From positions 834,576-898,575 of the forward strand of contig OX639991.1 in NCBI GenBank assembly GCA_951828585.1: 64,000 nucleotides of DNA. The letters are read 5' to 3'. Shown piece by piece: positions 39,239-48,672 of the stretch (positions are counted from its first letter, which is position 1; every line of letters begins with the position of its first letter). The stretch comes from Longimicrobiales bacterium. Its GTDB lineage: Bacteria > Gemmatimonadota > Gemmatimonadetes > Longimicrobiales > Gaopeijiaceae. Under the pieces are notes generated by a model. That model did not search any database, had not been told where the DNA came from, and worked only from the letters and a program-made list of their open reading frames with translations. The translations under genes were made by a program, and so were the position numbers.

Positions 39239-41446
39239 ATGTCATCCGCACATGACATAATGTCAACTACACTTGCCATTTCGACGCTCCGCCGGATCTT
39301 CGAGCCGCGCTCGATCGCAGTCGTCGGCGCGAGCGCGCACCCCACGAAGCGTGGTCACCAGATACTCCGTGCGCTGAACGAATCGGGGTACGATGGGAGG
39401 GTCCATGCGGTGAATTGGGGAGGCGGGAGCATTCTGGGCCGACCGGTCCACAGGTCCGTGGAGGAGCTTCCCGAGGCCGCGGACCTGGCGGTCTTGTGCA
39501 CCCCGGCGGCCGCGGCACCCGGGCTGGTACGCGCGTGCGGTGAACGCGGCGTGGCGGGTGCGGTGGTCCTGGCCGTGGGCTTCGGCGAGTCGGGCGAGGA
39601 TGGCGCACGGCTTGAGGCCCAGCTGCGGCGGGCAGGCCGGAAGCACGGAGTCCGCATCATCGGACCCAACACCTCCGGACTCCTCAACCTGCCCCTGGGC
39701 GTCAACCTGATCGGGGCGCGGGGGGTACGACCCGGCGGGATCGCGCTGCTCGTGCAATCGGGGAACATCGCGCTCGCGCTCATGACCGAGGTCACCGAGC
39801 GGACGCGGATGGGAATCTCCATCTGCTGCGGGCTCGGCAACGAAGTCGATGTCGGCTTCGGCGAAGTCCTGGAGTTCCTGGGCGGACACGACGAGACCCG
39901 CGCCGTGATCGCCCACATCGAGGGGTGCGTGGATGCGCGCGCATTCCTTGGCGCGGCCTCCGAGGTCACGCGGCGAAAGCCCGTAGTGGTCATAAAGTCG
40001 GGACGCACCGGCGCCGGTGCCCACGCGGCGCTCTCGCATACCGGCGCGGTGGCAGGCCCCTACGATCGCCTCCGCGCCGGGTTCGTCCAGGCCGGCGTGA
40101 TCGAGGTGCGGCGCACGGACGAGTTGCTCCGCGTGGCCGAGACGCTGGCCTCCCAACCACCGGGTCCCACCGGAACCGCCGTCGCCATCCTGTCGGACGG
40201 TGGGGGGCAGAGCACCCTCGTGGTTGATGCGCTTCACGAAAAGGGGATACCGCTGGCCGAACTTTCGCCGCGGACCTCCGCGAGACTGCGGAAGCTGCTC
40301 GGCCCGGCCGGCGCCGTGCGCAATCCCGTGGATGTGGCGGGCGCGGCCGACGCCGACCCCGGCGCCTTCGCGCGTTCACTCGAGGTGCTGGCCCGCGATC
40401 CATCGGTGGGGATCGTCATGCTGGTCGGGCTCTTCGGGGGGTATGCCATTCGGTTTTCCGGACAGCTCGCCGAGGTGGAAACCGAAGCGGCGGTCTCGAT
40501 GGCCGCGACGATGCGGGTGCTCGGAAAGGGATTGGTGGCTCACTCGCAGTATGCGTCACATAAGAGCGCGGCTCTGGACGCGCTTCGCGAAGCTCATGTG
40601 CCTGTGGTCGGGTCGCTGGATGTGGCGTGCCGGACGGTAGTCGAGTTGCACCGTCGTGGGGTGGGGTTGGCACGTCCGGCGTGGTGTCCCGGGGAGCTGC
40701 TCACACGCATCACCGCATCACCGCATTACGTCATCAATAGTGCGCGCGCGCAGGGAAGGGTGACGCTTGACAAGATGGAGGCGCGCGCACTGCTGGGCGA
40801 AGCCGGGCTGGTGTTCGCGCCCACCACGGTCGTGCGGTCGGCCGAGGAAGCCTCGGCCACGACGGCGGAGGCCGGCTGCCCGGTCGTGATCAAGCTCCTG
40901 TCGCAGCACGTCACCCACAAATCGGACGCCGGGGGCGTGGTGCTGGACGTGCGCACCGGGGACGAGGCACGGATCGCATTCGCCGGTATTGCCGGGCGCG
41001 CATCCGTGTATGCCAGCACCCATGGACTCCCGGAAGAGAAATACGCAGCGACCGTGTCGCCCATGTTGGCACCGCCGGTCGCCGAACTGCTGGTGGGTGC
41101 GTACCGCGACCCGCACCTCGGACCCGTGCTGACCGTGGGCGCCGGAGGGATCTGGGTCGAAGTGCTGCGCGATGTGGCGCACCGTGTGCTGCCGGTGGGG
41201 GGGGACGAGGTGGAGGCCGCGGTCGGGGAGCTGAAGGTGAGCGCCTTGCTGGCCGGTGCGCGAGGGGGGCAGGCGGTGGGGTTGGGGCCGATCGTGGCCG
41301 CGGCAGGCGCGGTGGCCGAGTGCGTGATGCGGTGGCCGGATGTGGCGGAGGTTGAGGCCAACCCGTTGTTCGTGTACCCGGATCGCGTGACTCCGGTGGA
41401 CGCGCGAGTGGTGCTGGTGACGCCATCGCAATCAAACCGGCGTTGA
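39239..41446 (+). CDS. ADP-forming acyl-CoA (acetate-CoA) ligase, fused alpha-beta
   Basis: 735 residues. CoA-binding Rossmann domain (PRSIAVVGASAHPTKRGHQIL), succinyl-CoA-ligase-like domain (GPNTSGLLNLPLGVNL, VVIKSGRTGAGAHAALSHTGAVAG with the likely phosphohistidine) and C-terminal ATP-grasp (CPVVIKLLSQHVTHKSDAGGVVLDV, EVLRDVAHRVLP, EVEANPLFVYPD). It interconverts acyl-CoA, ADP and phosphate with acid, CoA and ATP. Starts at ATG 39239 or 39260; a small inverted repeat (TGTCAT..ATGACA) lies between them. A decayed copy of its 3' part follows at 42255. Confidence 0.9.
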   Translation: MSSAHDIMSTTLAISTLRRIFEPRSIAVVGASAHPTKRGHQILRALNESGYDGRVHAVNWGGGSILGRPVHRSVEELPEAADLAVLCTPAAAAPGLVRACGERGVAGAVVLAVGFGESGEDGARLEAQLRRAGRKHGVRIIGPNTSGLLNLPLGVNLIGARGVRPGGIALLVQSGNIALALMTEVTERTRMGISICCGLGNEVDVGFGEVLEFLGGHDETRAVIAHIEGCVDARAFLGAASEVTRRKPVVVIKSGRTGAGAHAALSHTGAVAGPYDRLRAGFVQAGVIEVRRTDELLRVAETLASQPPGPTGTAVAILSDGGGQSTLVVDALHEKGIPLAELSPRTSARLRKLLGPAGAVRNPVDVAGAADADPGAFARSLEVLARDPSVGIVMLVGLFGGYAIRFSGQLAEVETEAAVSMAATMRVLGKGLVAHSQYASHKSAALDALREAHVPVVGSLDVACRTVVELHRRGVGLARPAWCPGELLTRITASPHYVINSARAQGRVTLDKMEARALLGEAGLVFAPTTVVRSAEEASATTAEAGCPVVIKLLSQHVTHKSDAGGVVLDVRTGDEARIAFAGIAGRASVYASTHGLPEEKYAATVSPMLAPPVAELLVGAYRDPHLGPVLTVGAGGIWVEVLRDVAHRVLPVGGDEVEAAVGELKVSALLAGARGGQAVGLGPIVAAAGAVAECVMRWPDVAEVEANPLFVYPDRVTPVDARVVLVTPSQSNRR

Positions 41447-41566
41447 GTGTGAGTGTCCCAGCTTCCGAGTACGTACTGTACATTCCTTGAGTACGTCCCT
41501 GCGTCGTATGGCTGGCTGTCAGACCTGAGCACCGCTTCCACGCCCGGATTCAGGTGCCCCTCACAC

Positions 41567-42245
41567 ATGGAGGCTACGATTTCCAGACTCCGCTCGCCCT
41601 CACTCTGCCGGTGGACTGGCGGACCCGGCGCCGGGCCGATCGTCTCTCTCCGCCCGCTGCTCCGGGTACTGATGTTCGTTGCGCTCGTCTGCACCGCATG
41701 CGTGGGACTTTTGTCGGACGGCTCCGTTGCCGTGATCGACAGGGCCAGCGAGGAGGTCCGGGTGTTTGGGGCGGATGGGCGCCACCTCGTGTCCATGGGC
41801 CGCTCGGGTGAGGGTCCCGGCGAGTTCAGGAGCGCCTGGTTCCTCTGGGTGCTCCCGGGGGACACGCTGTGGGTCGGCGACTACCGCCCCTGGCGCTACA
41901 ACGTCTTCACACGGGACGGCCAGTTCGTACGGGCGGTGCAGATGACGTTGCCCTACGGCAACCCCTCACGGGTTGGAGGGGGCGGACAGATCCGTCCTCA
42001 AACGCTTCCCGGCCTTCGTTCAGTTGCAACTCGGTCGCAACGAGCGTCTGTGGGTGCTGCCGTACCCGAGGCCCGGGCAGGAGCCACGCCACTGGATGGC
42101 CTTCGAGCCCGACGGCAGATTCTCCTGTCACCTGCCGAGCTTCGGCCCGAACTTCGACCTGCACGAGTTCGGCACAGACTACGTCCTCGGAGTCGAGAGA
42201 GACGAACTGCAGGTGGAGAGTCTGGTGATGTACCGTCTGAGGCGC
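41567..42245 (+). pseudogene. Decayed six-bladed beta-propeller lipoprotein
   Basis: A lipoprotein signal (MFVALVCTACVG) is followed at once by mid-protein blades: LLSDGSVAVIDRASEEVRVFG, SMGRSGEGPGEF, DTLWVGDYRPWRYNVF. After VGGGG the frame shifts and the final blade appears (ERLWVLPYP, HWMAFEPDGRFSCHLP, FGTDYVLGVERDELQ). Against the paralogue at 61143 about 60 residues are missing after the lipobox and roughly 190 before the last blade, each with its counterpart recognisable on both sides. At least two deletions and one frameshift; no function expected. Confidence 0.75.
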
Positions 42246-42254
42246 CGTGGTGGC

Positions 42255-42804
42255 GGCCCGGAGAGCTGCGCACACGCATCAGCGCATCACGTCATCAATG
42301 GTGCGCGCGCGGAGGGGAGGGCGACCCTTGACGAGATGGAGGCGCAGGCGCTTCTGGGCGAAGCCGGGCTGGCCTTTGCACCCACCAGGGCAGCGCGTTC
42401 GGCCGAGGAAGCGGCGGGGGCAGCGTCGGAGGGCTGGCTGTCCGGTCGCGATCAAGCTTTTGTCGGGCCACATCACCCACAAATCGGACGCCGGAGGCAT
42501 CTGGGTCGAAGTGCTGCGCGACGTGGCGCACCGTGTGCTGCCGGTGCGGGAGGGTGAGGTGGTGGCCGCGATCGGGGAGCTGAAGGTGAGTGCGTTGCTG
42601 GCCGGTGCGCGTGGGGGGCGGGCGGTGGGGTTGGGGCCGATCGTGGCCGCGGCAGGCGCCGTGGCCGAGTGCGTGATGCGGTGGCCGGATGTGGCGGAGG
42701 TCGAGGTCAACCCGTTGTGCGCGTATCCTGATCGCGTGAATCCGGTGGACGTGCGGGTGGTGCTGGGTGGGGTGGGGTCCGCAGGCGGGAAACCCATTAT
42801 ATGA
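42255..42804 (+). pseudogene. Partial, decayed duplicate of the acyl-CoA ligase ATP-grasp domain
   Basis: DNA here repeats 40700-41430 at high identity: ...CATCACGTCATCAATGG..., the ARAEGRATLDEMEAQALLGEAGLAFAP block, GCPVAIKLLSGHITHKSDAGG, then directly IWVEVLRDVAHRVLP and the ECVMRWPDVAEVEVNPL end. About 213 bases (parent 40928-41140) are missing between two GCCGG(G/A)GG repeats, a multiple of three, and a frameshift lies near 42425. It has no start of its own. Origin by segmental duplication followed by deletion between short repeats. Confidence 0.85.
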
Positions 42805-42856
42805 CCGGTACGCTCAGCGAAGAGCCGGTACTCGCCATTTGCCAGCGGAGCCGAGA

Positions 42857-44140
42857 ATGAGGCACATGTACCGTACCGTTGCCAATCCGGCGGTCGCGGT
42901 CGCGTTGATGGCTGCTGCGGCATCCACGGCCGTTGCCCAGGACCGACCGCTAGAGACGCATTTTCTTGAGGTGTACCGAGCAGGTGGAATCGATGCGCCG
43001 GCTTGGGCTTCCTTCACCTTTTCGACGGATCGATTGGGCTTCGACGAGGCGGGCAATCTTTACGTCGTGGATGGGGTGGCAAGCCATGTCATTGTCATCG
43101 ACCGGCTGGGCGGTTTTGTCAATTCACTGGGCCGGGCCGGCGAGGGACCTGGGGAATTCGAGTCGATGATCAACATCGTGGTCTGGCGCGACGGGGGCTT
43201 CGCCGTGGCGGACGGGGGAAAAGCTGCATTTCATGTGTTCGGCTCCGATGGCAATTTTGTGCGCTACGTTCGACACAGGGAGGGCACCTCGCCGGGACTT
43301 TCGTGGATGGTTGGCACCGCCAGGCCCGATCCACGCGGCGCGGGCCTCGTTGTCCAGGGGGCGCCCGCGGTCATGACGACCCTCTCGCGTCTGTTTGACG
43401 ACATGTTCGAGACTGAAGCGGCGGGTCTGGGGGAGCGCCAAATCGTGGGAATCGATCTCAGTGGTGAAGCCGCTCAAGTGAGGCCGGTCCTGGATGCCTG
43501 GCACCCACCACGACACGACGCTGCCAGTAAATTCGACTTCGAGTCCCTGTTCGACCCTGCGGCACAGGCAGCGATGGTTGTCGGCGACAAACCGTTGTTC
43601 GAACCCGAGTTCCATTGGGACATTCTGCCCGACGGCACCGTCGCCTACTCCGACTCGTCGGCCTATGAGATCAAGCTCGCCGACCTCAACGGGAAGGTGA
43701 CTTAAAAGCTGCGCCGTTCCATCGACCCGGAGCCTGTGACTCGTTCGATTCGCTCGCGTATGGTTGAGCAACGATTCCGCGAAGCCCGGGAAAAGGCAGA
43801 AAACGGGGCTACGCTTCTGTCCAGCCAGCCTGAGTATATCCGGGCGTTGAGAGGGAAGATGGAACAACAGGCTTTCTACGAGGAGGTCCCCGTGGTGAGG
43901 GGACTGAAGGCCACCTGGGACGGCGCGCTGTGGATCCAAAGGCGCGCCGAGGATCCCTGGGACGACCTCGGACCCATTGACGTCTTCAGCCCGGCCCGCC
44001 AATACGTTGGGACCTTTCCCGCCGGGGCAACGGAGATGCCGGTCGCCTTCGGGCCGGACGGTCTGGTGGCATTCTGGGAAACACACGAACTGGATGTGCC
44101 CACCCTCGTGGTGAGGAGGCTTCCAGCAGCGGTGCGGTAG
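42857..44140 (+). pseudogene. Six-bladed beta-propeller gene with one in-frame TAA
   Basis: From ATG 42857 a signal peptide (VAVALMAAAASTAVAQ) and propeller blades (AGNLYVVDGVASHVIVID, LGRAGEGPGEFES, GFAVADGGKAAFHVF) run to TAA 43703-43705, after DLNGKVT. The same frame resumes at once with [12 protein letters not shown] and continues through a typical final part ([39 protein letters not shown]) to 44140. A single nonsense codon thus splits an otherwise intact 427-codon gene. It could be recent decay or a sequence error. TAA is not a recoding codon. Confidence 0.75.
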
Positions 44141-44168
44141 AAAGGGTCGGCCACACCAAGCCGTCCGG

Positions 44169-45419
44169 CTACGGCTGCAACGCCACCTTCACCGCTTTGC
44201 TGCGCCGGTGATCGTAGGCGGCCCGCAGCGCATCGCGGTACTGCTTGAGCGGGAAGACGTGGGTGACCAGGTCGCCCAGTGCGCGCGGGTCGTCGGCCAT
44301 CCGTTCCAGCGTCAGGTCGAAGGTGTGACGGATTCGCCCGTCCCAGGTCTCCGCGCCGTAGCCCACGTATCCCTCGACCCGAAGTTCCTTCGCCCACAGG
44401 AACGTCAGGTCCAGCTTGCGCATCTGTCCGGCGCATCCCAGCATCACGATTCGGCCCCGGGCGCCACCGTACCGAAGCGCCTGGTCCACGCTTGACCGGC
44501 TGCCCACGCAGTCGAAGATGGTGTCGAAGCCCCCTCCCGCGAACACTTCGTCGCCGATGACCGGCATGTAGGCGCGCGCACCGGTGTCGACCAGCGCCTG
44601 CCGCGCGTCGTCGCCGGGGGTGATCGTGTCGTCGGCGCCGAGGGCGCGGGCCAGGGCGACCTCGTGGGGGCGCTTGGCCTGCGCGACAAGAGTGCCGGCG
44701 TACCCCAGAGTGCGCAGCGCCCAGATGGTGGCGAAGGCGATTGTGCCGCTGCCGATGACCAGGACGGGGCCGGGGGACCGCAGGGCTCCGCTCCGCAGCA
44801 CACCGTGCATGCCGATGGAGAGCGGCTCCGCCAGCACGGCGATCCGGTCGGGAATGGAGTCCGGAACCGGGAAGACCTGGCGCCGGTGCGCGATCATCTC
44901 TTCGCCCCAGCCGCCTGGCAGGTCCCGGTGGTAGCCGATGGTCAGTCCTCGGGCCAGACCCCCCTCCCCTACCGCCAGCGGCCCCTCTTCGCCGGACATC
45001 TCGCAGGTGGAGTGATTGCCGCCAGCGCACGACCGGCACCACGACTCCGCGCTCCAGCCGCGGGCTTCGCAATGGAGCATCGGGTCGACCACGACCCGCT
45101 GGCCCGGCTCCACGTGCGTCACGCCCGCGCCCACCTCCACCACGCGTCCCAAGATCTCGTGGCCCAGCACCGCGGGGAACGATCCGAACGGTTCCATGGC
45201 CGGACTGGACCGGTAGGAGATGTTGCCGAGGTCGCTCCCGCAGACGCCGCAGAGCAGGACTTCGATGCGGACCCAATCGCTCGCGGGGATCGCCGGCGGC
45301 GGCCGGTCCACCAGTCCCAGCGTGGACGGGCGCCCGTACGCGAACGCGGCACTGACGCGCCCCAGCGTCCGGGTGAGGATGAAGCCCGGGATGGTCACGT
45401 TGAACTGGACGGCTTTCAC
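44169..45419 (-). CDS. Zinc-binding alcohol dehydrogenase-family oxidoreductase
   Basis: 416 residues from GTG 45419, with AGAGG upstream. Catalytic zinc ligands in LLCGVCGSD and AVLGHEILGRVVEVG. A structural-zinc-like Cys set is CEARGWSAESWCRSCAGGNHSTC, with unusual spacing of the first Cys. NAD(P)-binding GXGXXG-type loop in VLVIGSGTIAFATIW. Substrate unknown; the glucose/threonine dehydrogenase branch is possible. Divergent from the thiolase with 281 bases between. Confidence 0.88.
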   Translation of the reverse strand: MKAVQFNVTIPGFILTRTLGRVSAAFAYGRPSTLGLVDRPPPAIPASDWVRIEVLLCGVCGSDLGNISYRSSPAMEPFGSFPAVLGHEILGRVVEVGAGVTHVEPGQRVVVDPMLHCEARGWSAESWCRSCAGGNHSTCEMSGEEGPLAVGEGGLARGLTIGYHRDLPGGWGEEMIAHRRQVFPVPDSIPDRIAVLAEPLSIGMHGVLRSGALRSPGPVLVIGSGTIAFATIWALRTLGYAGTLVAQAKRPHEVALARALGADDTITPGDDARQALVDTGARAYMPVIGDEVFAGGGFDTIFDCVGSRSSVDQALRYGGARGRIVMLGCAGQMRKLDLTFLWAKELRVEGYVGYGAETWDGRIRHTFDLTLERMADDPRALGDLVTHVFPLKQYRDALRAAYDHRRSKAVKVALQP

Positions 45420-45700
45420 TGGGGATGACCTCTTGCGGTCCGCGGAGCGGTCCGCCCGGGCACCGAGAGTGGCCAGGCACAGGGCTCGGGGATCTTGTCC
45501 ACGGGCGGCAAGCCTCCTGAATCGGGTCGATGGCACGGTCGTCGGCACTCGGAAGCCCGCCGCGTACAGGCAGGCGGCGCGACCGTCATGATGCGTCGAT
45601 GGCACGAAGGTGGTAAAGTGGCGTGAAGAGAGACGCCGGGGAAGCCGACCGCCCCGACGCCGCGCTCCCTCGTACAACCTCCAACAGCCGAGGTCACCGC

Positions 45701-46975
45701 ATGAAGACTGCCGTCATCGACGGTTGCCGCACTCCGTTCGTCAAGTCGGGCACGCACTTCGCACGCCTCAGCGCGATCGACCTCGGCCGGCACGCGGTCA
45801 CCGAACTGCTCGCTCGCACCCAGATTCCGCCCGACGTGGTCGATCACGTTGTGTACGGCACCGTCGTCCACGACCCCCAGGCCCCGAATATCGCCCGCGA
45901 AGTGGGTCTTGCGACCCTGCCGAAGGAAGTCCCCGCGGTGACGGTTTCGCGGGCCTGCTCGTCCGCCAACCAGGCCATCTCGGACGGGGTCAACCTGATC
46001 GAGGCCGGTTATGCCGACACGGTCGTCGCCGGGGGAGCCGAGTGCCTGTCCCGGATCCCGATCCTCGCCTCCGACCGTCTCTCGCGCACGCTTGTGGCCG
46101 CGTCCCGCGCAAAGTCGCTGGGCGCCCGCCTGCGGACCTTCACCCGGATCCGTCCCCGGGACCTGGTTCCGGTTGCGCCTGCGATCGCTGAATACTCCAC
46201 GGGCGAAACCATGGGGCAGGCGGCCGAGCGGATGGCCAAGGAGAACGGAATCGCGCGGGAGGACCAGGACCGGTGGGCGCTGGGATCGCACATGAAGGCG
46301 CACGGGGGGACTGAAGACGGGCGACTGACGGCCGAGATCGCCCCGACGTACGTGCCTCCCCGCTACGCGAACACGGTGACCCGCGACAACGGAATCAGGT
46401 CCGACACCTCCCTGGAGGCCCTGTCCGGTCTTCGCCCCGTCTTCGACCGGCGGTTCGGCTCCGTCACCGCCGGCAACGCCTCACCCCTCACCGACGGGGC
46501 ATCGGCGGTGCTGCTCATGTCTCCCGAGCGGGCGCACGGACTCGGGCTGGAACCGCTCGGCTACGTGCGCAGCTACGCCTTCACGGCTCTGGATCCGGGC
46601 GACCAGCTGCTGCAGGGACCTGCCTACGCGGCGCCCATCGCGCTCGACCTGGCCGGCATCGCCATGGCCGACGTCGACCTGCTCGAGATGCACGAGGCCT
46701 TCGCCGCGCAGGTGCTGTCGAACCTTCAGGCGTGGGACTCGGAGACGTTCTGCCGCGAAGAACTCGGCCGCGCGGGGAAGGTGGGCCACCCCGACCCCGA
46801 GAAGATCAATGTAATGGGGGGCTCGATCGCGATCGGGCATCCGTTCGGCGCGACCGGGGGCAGGCTTACGGTCACCCTCCTCAACGAGCTCCGGCGCCGC
46901 GATGGCCAGTTCGGGTTGGTGACGGTGTGCGCGGCGGGGGGGCTGGGGTTTGCGATGGTGCTGGAGCGGACTTAG
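45701..46975 (+). CDS. Thiolase (acetyl-CoA acyltransferase)
   Basis: 424 residues from ATG 45701. Nucleophile Cys in SRACSSANQAISDG, catalytic His in LEMHEAFAAQVLSN and GHPFGATGGRL, and base Cys in VCAAGGLGFAM. The first residues KTAVIDGCRTPFVKSG are typical of FadI-like thiolases of beta-oxidation. It splits 3-ketoacyl-CoA or condenses acyl-CoAs. Expected to work with the nearby enoyl-CoA hydratase, though no hydroxyacyl-CoA dehydrogenase is present here. Confidence 0.93.
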   Translation: MKTAVIDGCRTPFVKSGTHFARLSAIDLGRHAVTELLARTQIPPDVVDHVVYGTVVHDPQAPNIAREVGLATLPKEVPAVTVSRACSSANQAISDGVNLIEAGYADTVVAGGAECLSRIPILASDRLSRTLVAASRAKSLGARLRTFTRIRPRDLVPVAPAIAEYSTGETMGQAAERMAKENGIAREDQDRWALGSHMKAHGGTEDGRLTAEIAPTYVPPRYANTVTRDNGIRSDTSLEALSGLRPVFDRRFGSVTAGNASPLTDGASAVLLMSPERAHGLGLEPLGYVRSYAFTALDPGDQLLQGPAYAAPIALDLAGIAMADVDLLEMHEAFAAQVLSNLQAWDSETFCREELGRAGKVGHPDPEKINVMGGSIAIGHPFGATGGRLTVTLLNELRRRDGQFGLVTVCAAGGLGFAMVLERT

Positions 46976-47047
46976 TCCGGTTGACTTAGTCCATAGTCGA
47001 GCAATACTCGGATGGCCGGTGAGCCTGAGGAGTAGACGCCGGGATTC

Positions 47048-47563
47048 CTACATCAACCCGATCGCCGCTTCGATCCGCCCGGCCAGCCGGCGCGGATACT
47101 TCGACCCCACATACACCGCCTTCCCGCTCCGCAGATCGACGCTCACCGCCTTGTTGCCGCACAGCGTCCACGCCGTCGTCCTGCCCCGCCAGCGGATCCC
47201 CCACCCCCCGAAGTCCCGGAACGGACGGTAGGCCACGGCGCTGACGCCCTCGATGTCGCTGTACCGGATGCGCTTGCGCACCAGGTGGACCGGCCCGAAC
47301 GCGATGAAGAGGTGATCGGCATGCACTTCCACGTCCAGGCACATGAAGACGGAAAAGAACAGGGCGAACAGGACCGCAATACCGCCCGCAAGCAGCATCA
47401 GGCCACGGGTCGACAGGTCTTCCGCCGGCTGCCCCAGCACCGCTTGACCATATGCGACATACAGAGTCGGCCCGATGCTCAACATGCACGCAAGACCCAT
47501 CGTCACCCAGACCCATGGGGGGGCCCAGGTGCGTTCCTTGTACATCGCGCGTCCACCATTCAT
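47048..47563 (-). CDS. Membrane protein with PH-like domain
   Basis: 171 residues; ATG 47563 follows AGGAGACTGAAC. Two membrane helices (VTMGLACMLSIGPTLYVAYG and LAGGIAVLFALFFSVFMCLDVEVHADHLFIAFG) precede a soluble C-terminal half with PH-like strands (IRYSDIEGVSAVAY, GGWGIRWRGRTTAWTL, AVSVDLRSGKAVYVGSKYP). Similar to bacterial PH/DUF3093-type proteins without known role. Last gene downstream of the Mo-hydroxylase operon, 49 bases after it. Confidence 0.7.
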   Translation of the reverse strand: MNGGRAMYKERTWAPPWVWVTMGLACMLSIGPTLYVAYGQAVLGQPAEDLSTRGLMLLAGGIAVLFALFFSVFMCLDVEVHADHLFIAFGPVHLVRKRIRYSDIEGVSAVAYRPFRDFGGWGIRWRGRTTAWTLCGNKAVSVDLRSGKAVYVGSKYPRRLAGRIEAAIGLM

Positions 47564-47612
47564 TGTTCAGTCTCCTGGTTCGGGCTCGAAGGCCACGACT
47601 GCACCACCCGTC

Positions 47613-48671
47613 TCATTCGCCCGCCCCCTCCCGGAGCCCCCCTCCCCCCGCAACCTCCCCCAACGCCCGCCTCACATACACCGGCACCATCGCCCGCCGC
47701 CACTCCGGGTCCACGATGATATTATCGAGCGGCCGGCACTGCGACCACGCGCGCCCGGCCAGCGCCTCGATCAGGTCGCCCGAAAGCCGTTCCCCTGCCG
47801 CCATCTCCCCCCACCCCGCCAGCACCCGCGGCCGCGCACCCAACGCCGACACGACCCCGGCCAACCCGGCCACCGTTTCGTCGTCCGCAAAGTCCGCCAC
47901 CACCGCCACCGACAGCAACGGAAAATCGATCGAATGGCGCTGGCGCAGCTTGCGGTACGCGCTCCGGCGCCTCTCCACAATCGGAATCCGGATCTCGGTG
48001 AGGATTTCGTCCCTCGCGCGCCGCGTGTTCCAAATCCCGTCGGTCACGAAGAAATCGGCGGCGGTGATCTCACGGGTTCCATCGGGGCCGGCGAGGGTCA
48101 GCATGGCGTCGAGGGCGATCAGGTTGGGAGGGGTATCGGCGGAGTGCGCGGCCACGCACTTGCGACCGACCCTGGTTACGTGGCAGACCGTGCCGTCCTT
48201 CTTGAGGCAGTAGCCGAGCGCGTCCCGCCAGAACTCGGTCTGGTTGTAGTACGTGCAGCGGGTGTCGAGGCAGACGTTGCCACCGATGGTGCCCATGTTG
48301 CGGAGTTGGGGACCGGCTACCAGGCCGGCTGCGTCGGCGAGTCCGGTGAGGTGATGGCGGACCAGCGGATGCCTGGAGACGTCGGCGAGGGTCTCCAGGG
48401 CGCCGATGCGGAGATGGCGGTCGGCTGCGCGCGACACCCTGCCGTTTCCCGAGGCGGGTGGCGGACCGTTCACCGCGCCGATCCCGCGCATGGCCGCGAT
48501 CCCGTTAAGCGAAACCACATGCGCCGGGGTGAAGAGCCGGTGCTTCATGTTGGGCATCAGGTCGGTGCCGCCGGCGATGGGCAGGGCGTCTTCGCCGAAG
48601 CGGGCCAACAGCGAGATCGCTTCCTCGACGGTGCCCGGGCGGTGGTAGCGGAAGGGGGGAAGTCGCAGCAT
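47613..48671 (-). CDS. FAD subunit of a 4-hydroxybenzoyl-CoA reductase-type Mo hydroxylase, with extra 4Fe-4S site
   Basis: 352 residues. FAD-binding of the CO-dehydrogenase medium-subunit type (GGTDLMPNMKHRLF, TIGGNVCLDTRC). Between residues about 128 and 165 an insert with four Cys (CLDTRC, DALGYC, GTVC, GRKC) follows TIGGN. From memory, this Cys insert carrying a [4Fe-4S] cluster distinguishes the beta subunit of 4-hydroxybenzoyl-CoA reductase from ordinary xanthine-dehydrogenase FAD subunits. Start is two bases after the upstream DUF1460 stop. The substrate here may still differ. Confidence 0.85.
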   Translation of the reverse strand: MLRLPPFRYHRPGTVEEAISLLARFGEDALPIAGGTDLMPNMKHRLFTPAHVVSLNGIAAMRGIGAVNGPPPASGNGRVSRAADRHLRIGALETLADVSRHPLVRHHLTGLADAAGLVAGPQLRNMGTIGGNVCLDTRCTYYNQTEFWRDALGYCLKKDGTVCHVTRVGRKCVAAHSADTPPNLIALDAMLTLAGPDGTREITAADFFVTDGIWNTRRARDEILTEIRIPIVERRRSAYRKLRQRHSIDFPLLSVAVVADFADDETVAGLAGVVSALGARPRVLAGWGEMAAGERLSGDLIEALAGRAWSQCRPLDNIIVDPEWRRAMVPVYVRRALGEVAGGGGLREGAGE

Positions 48672-48672
48672 G

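Noticed and set aside
43703..43705. In-frame stop of the beta-propeller as a recoding site like that in the OsmC gene
   Set aside because: It is TAA, not TGA, the position is not a Cys site in paralogues, and no hairpin stands out after it.
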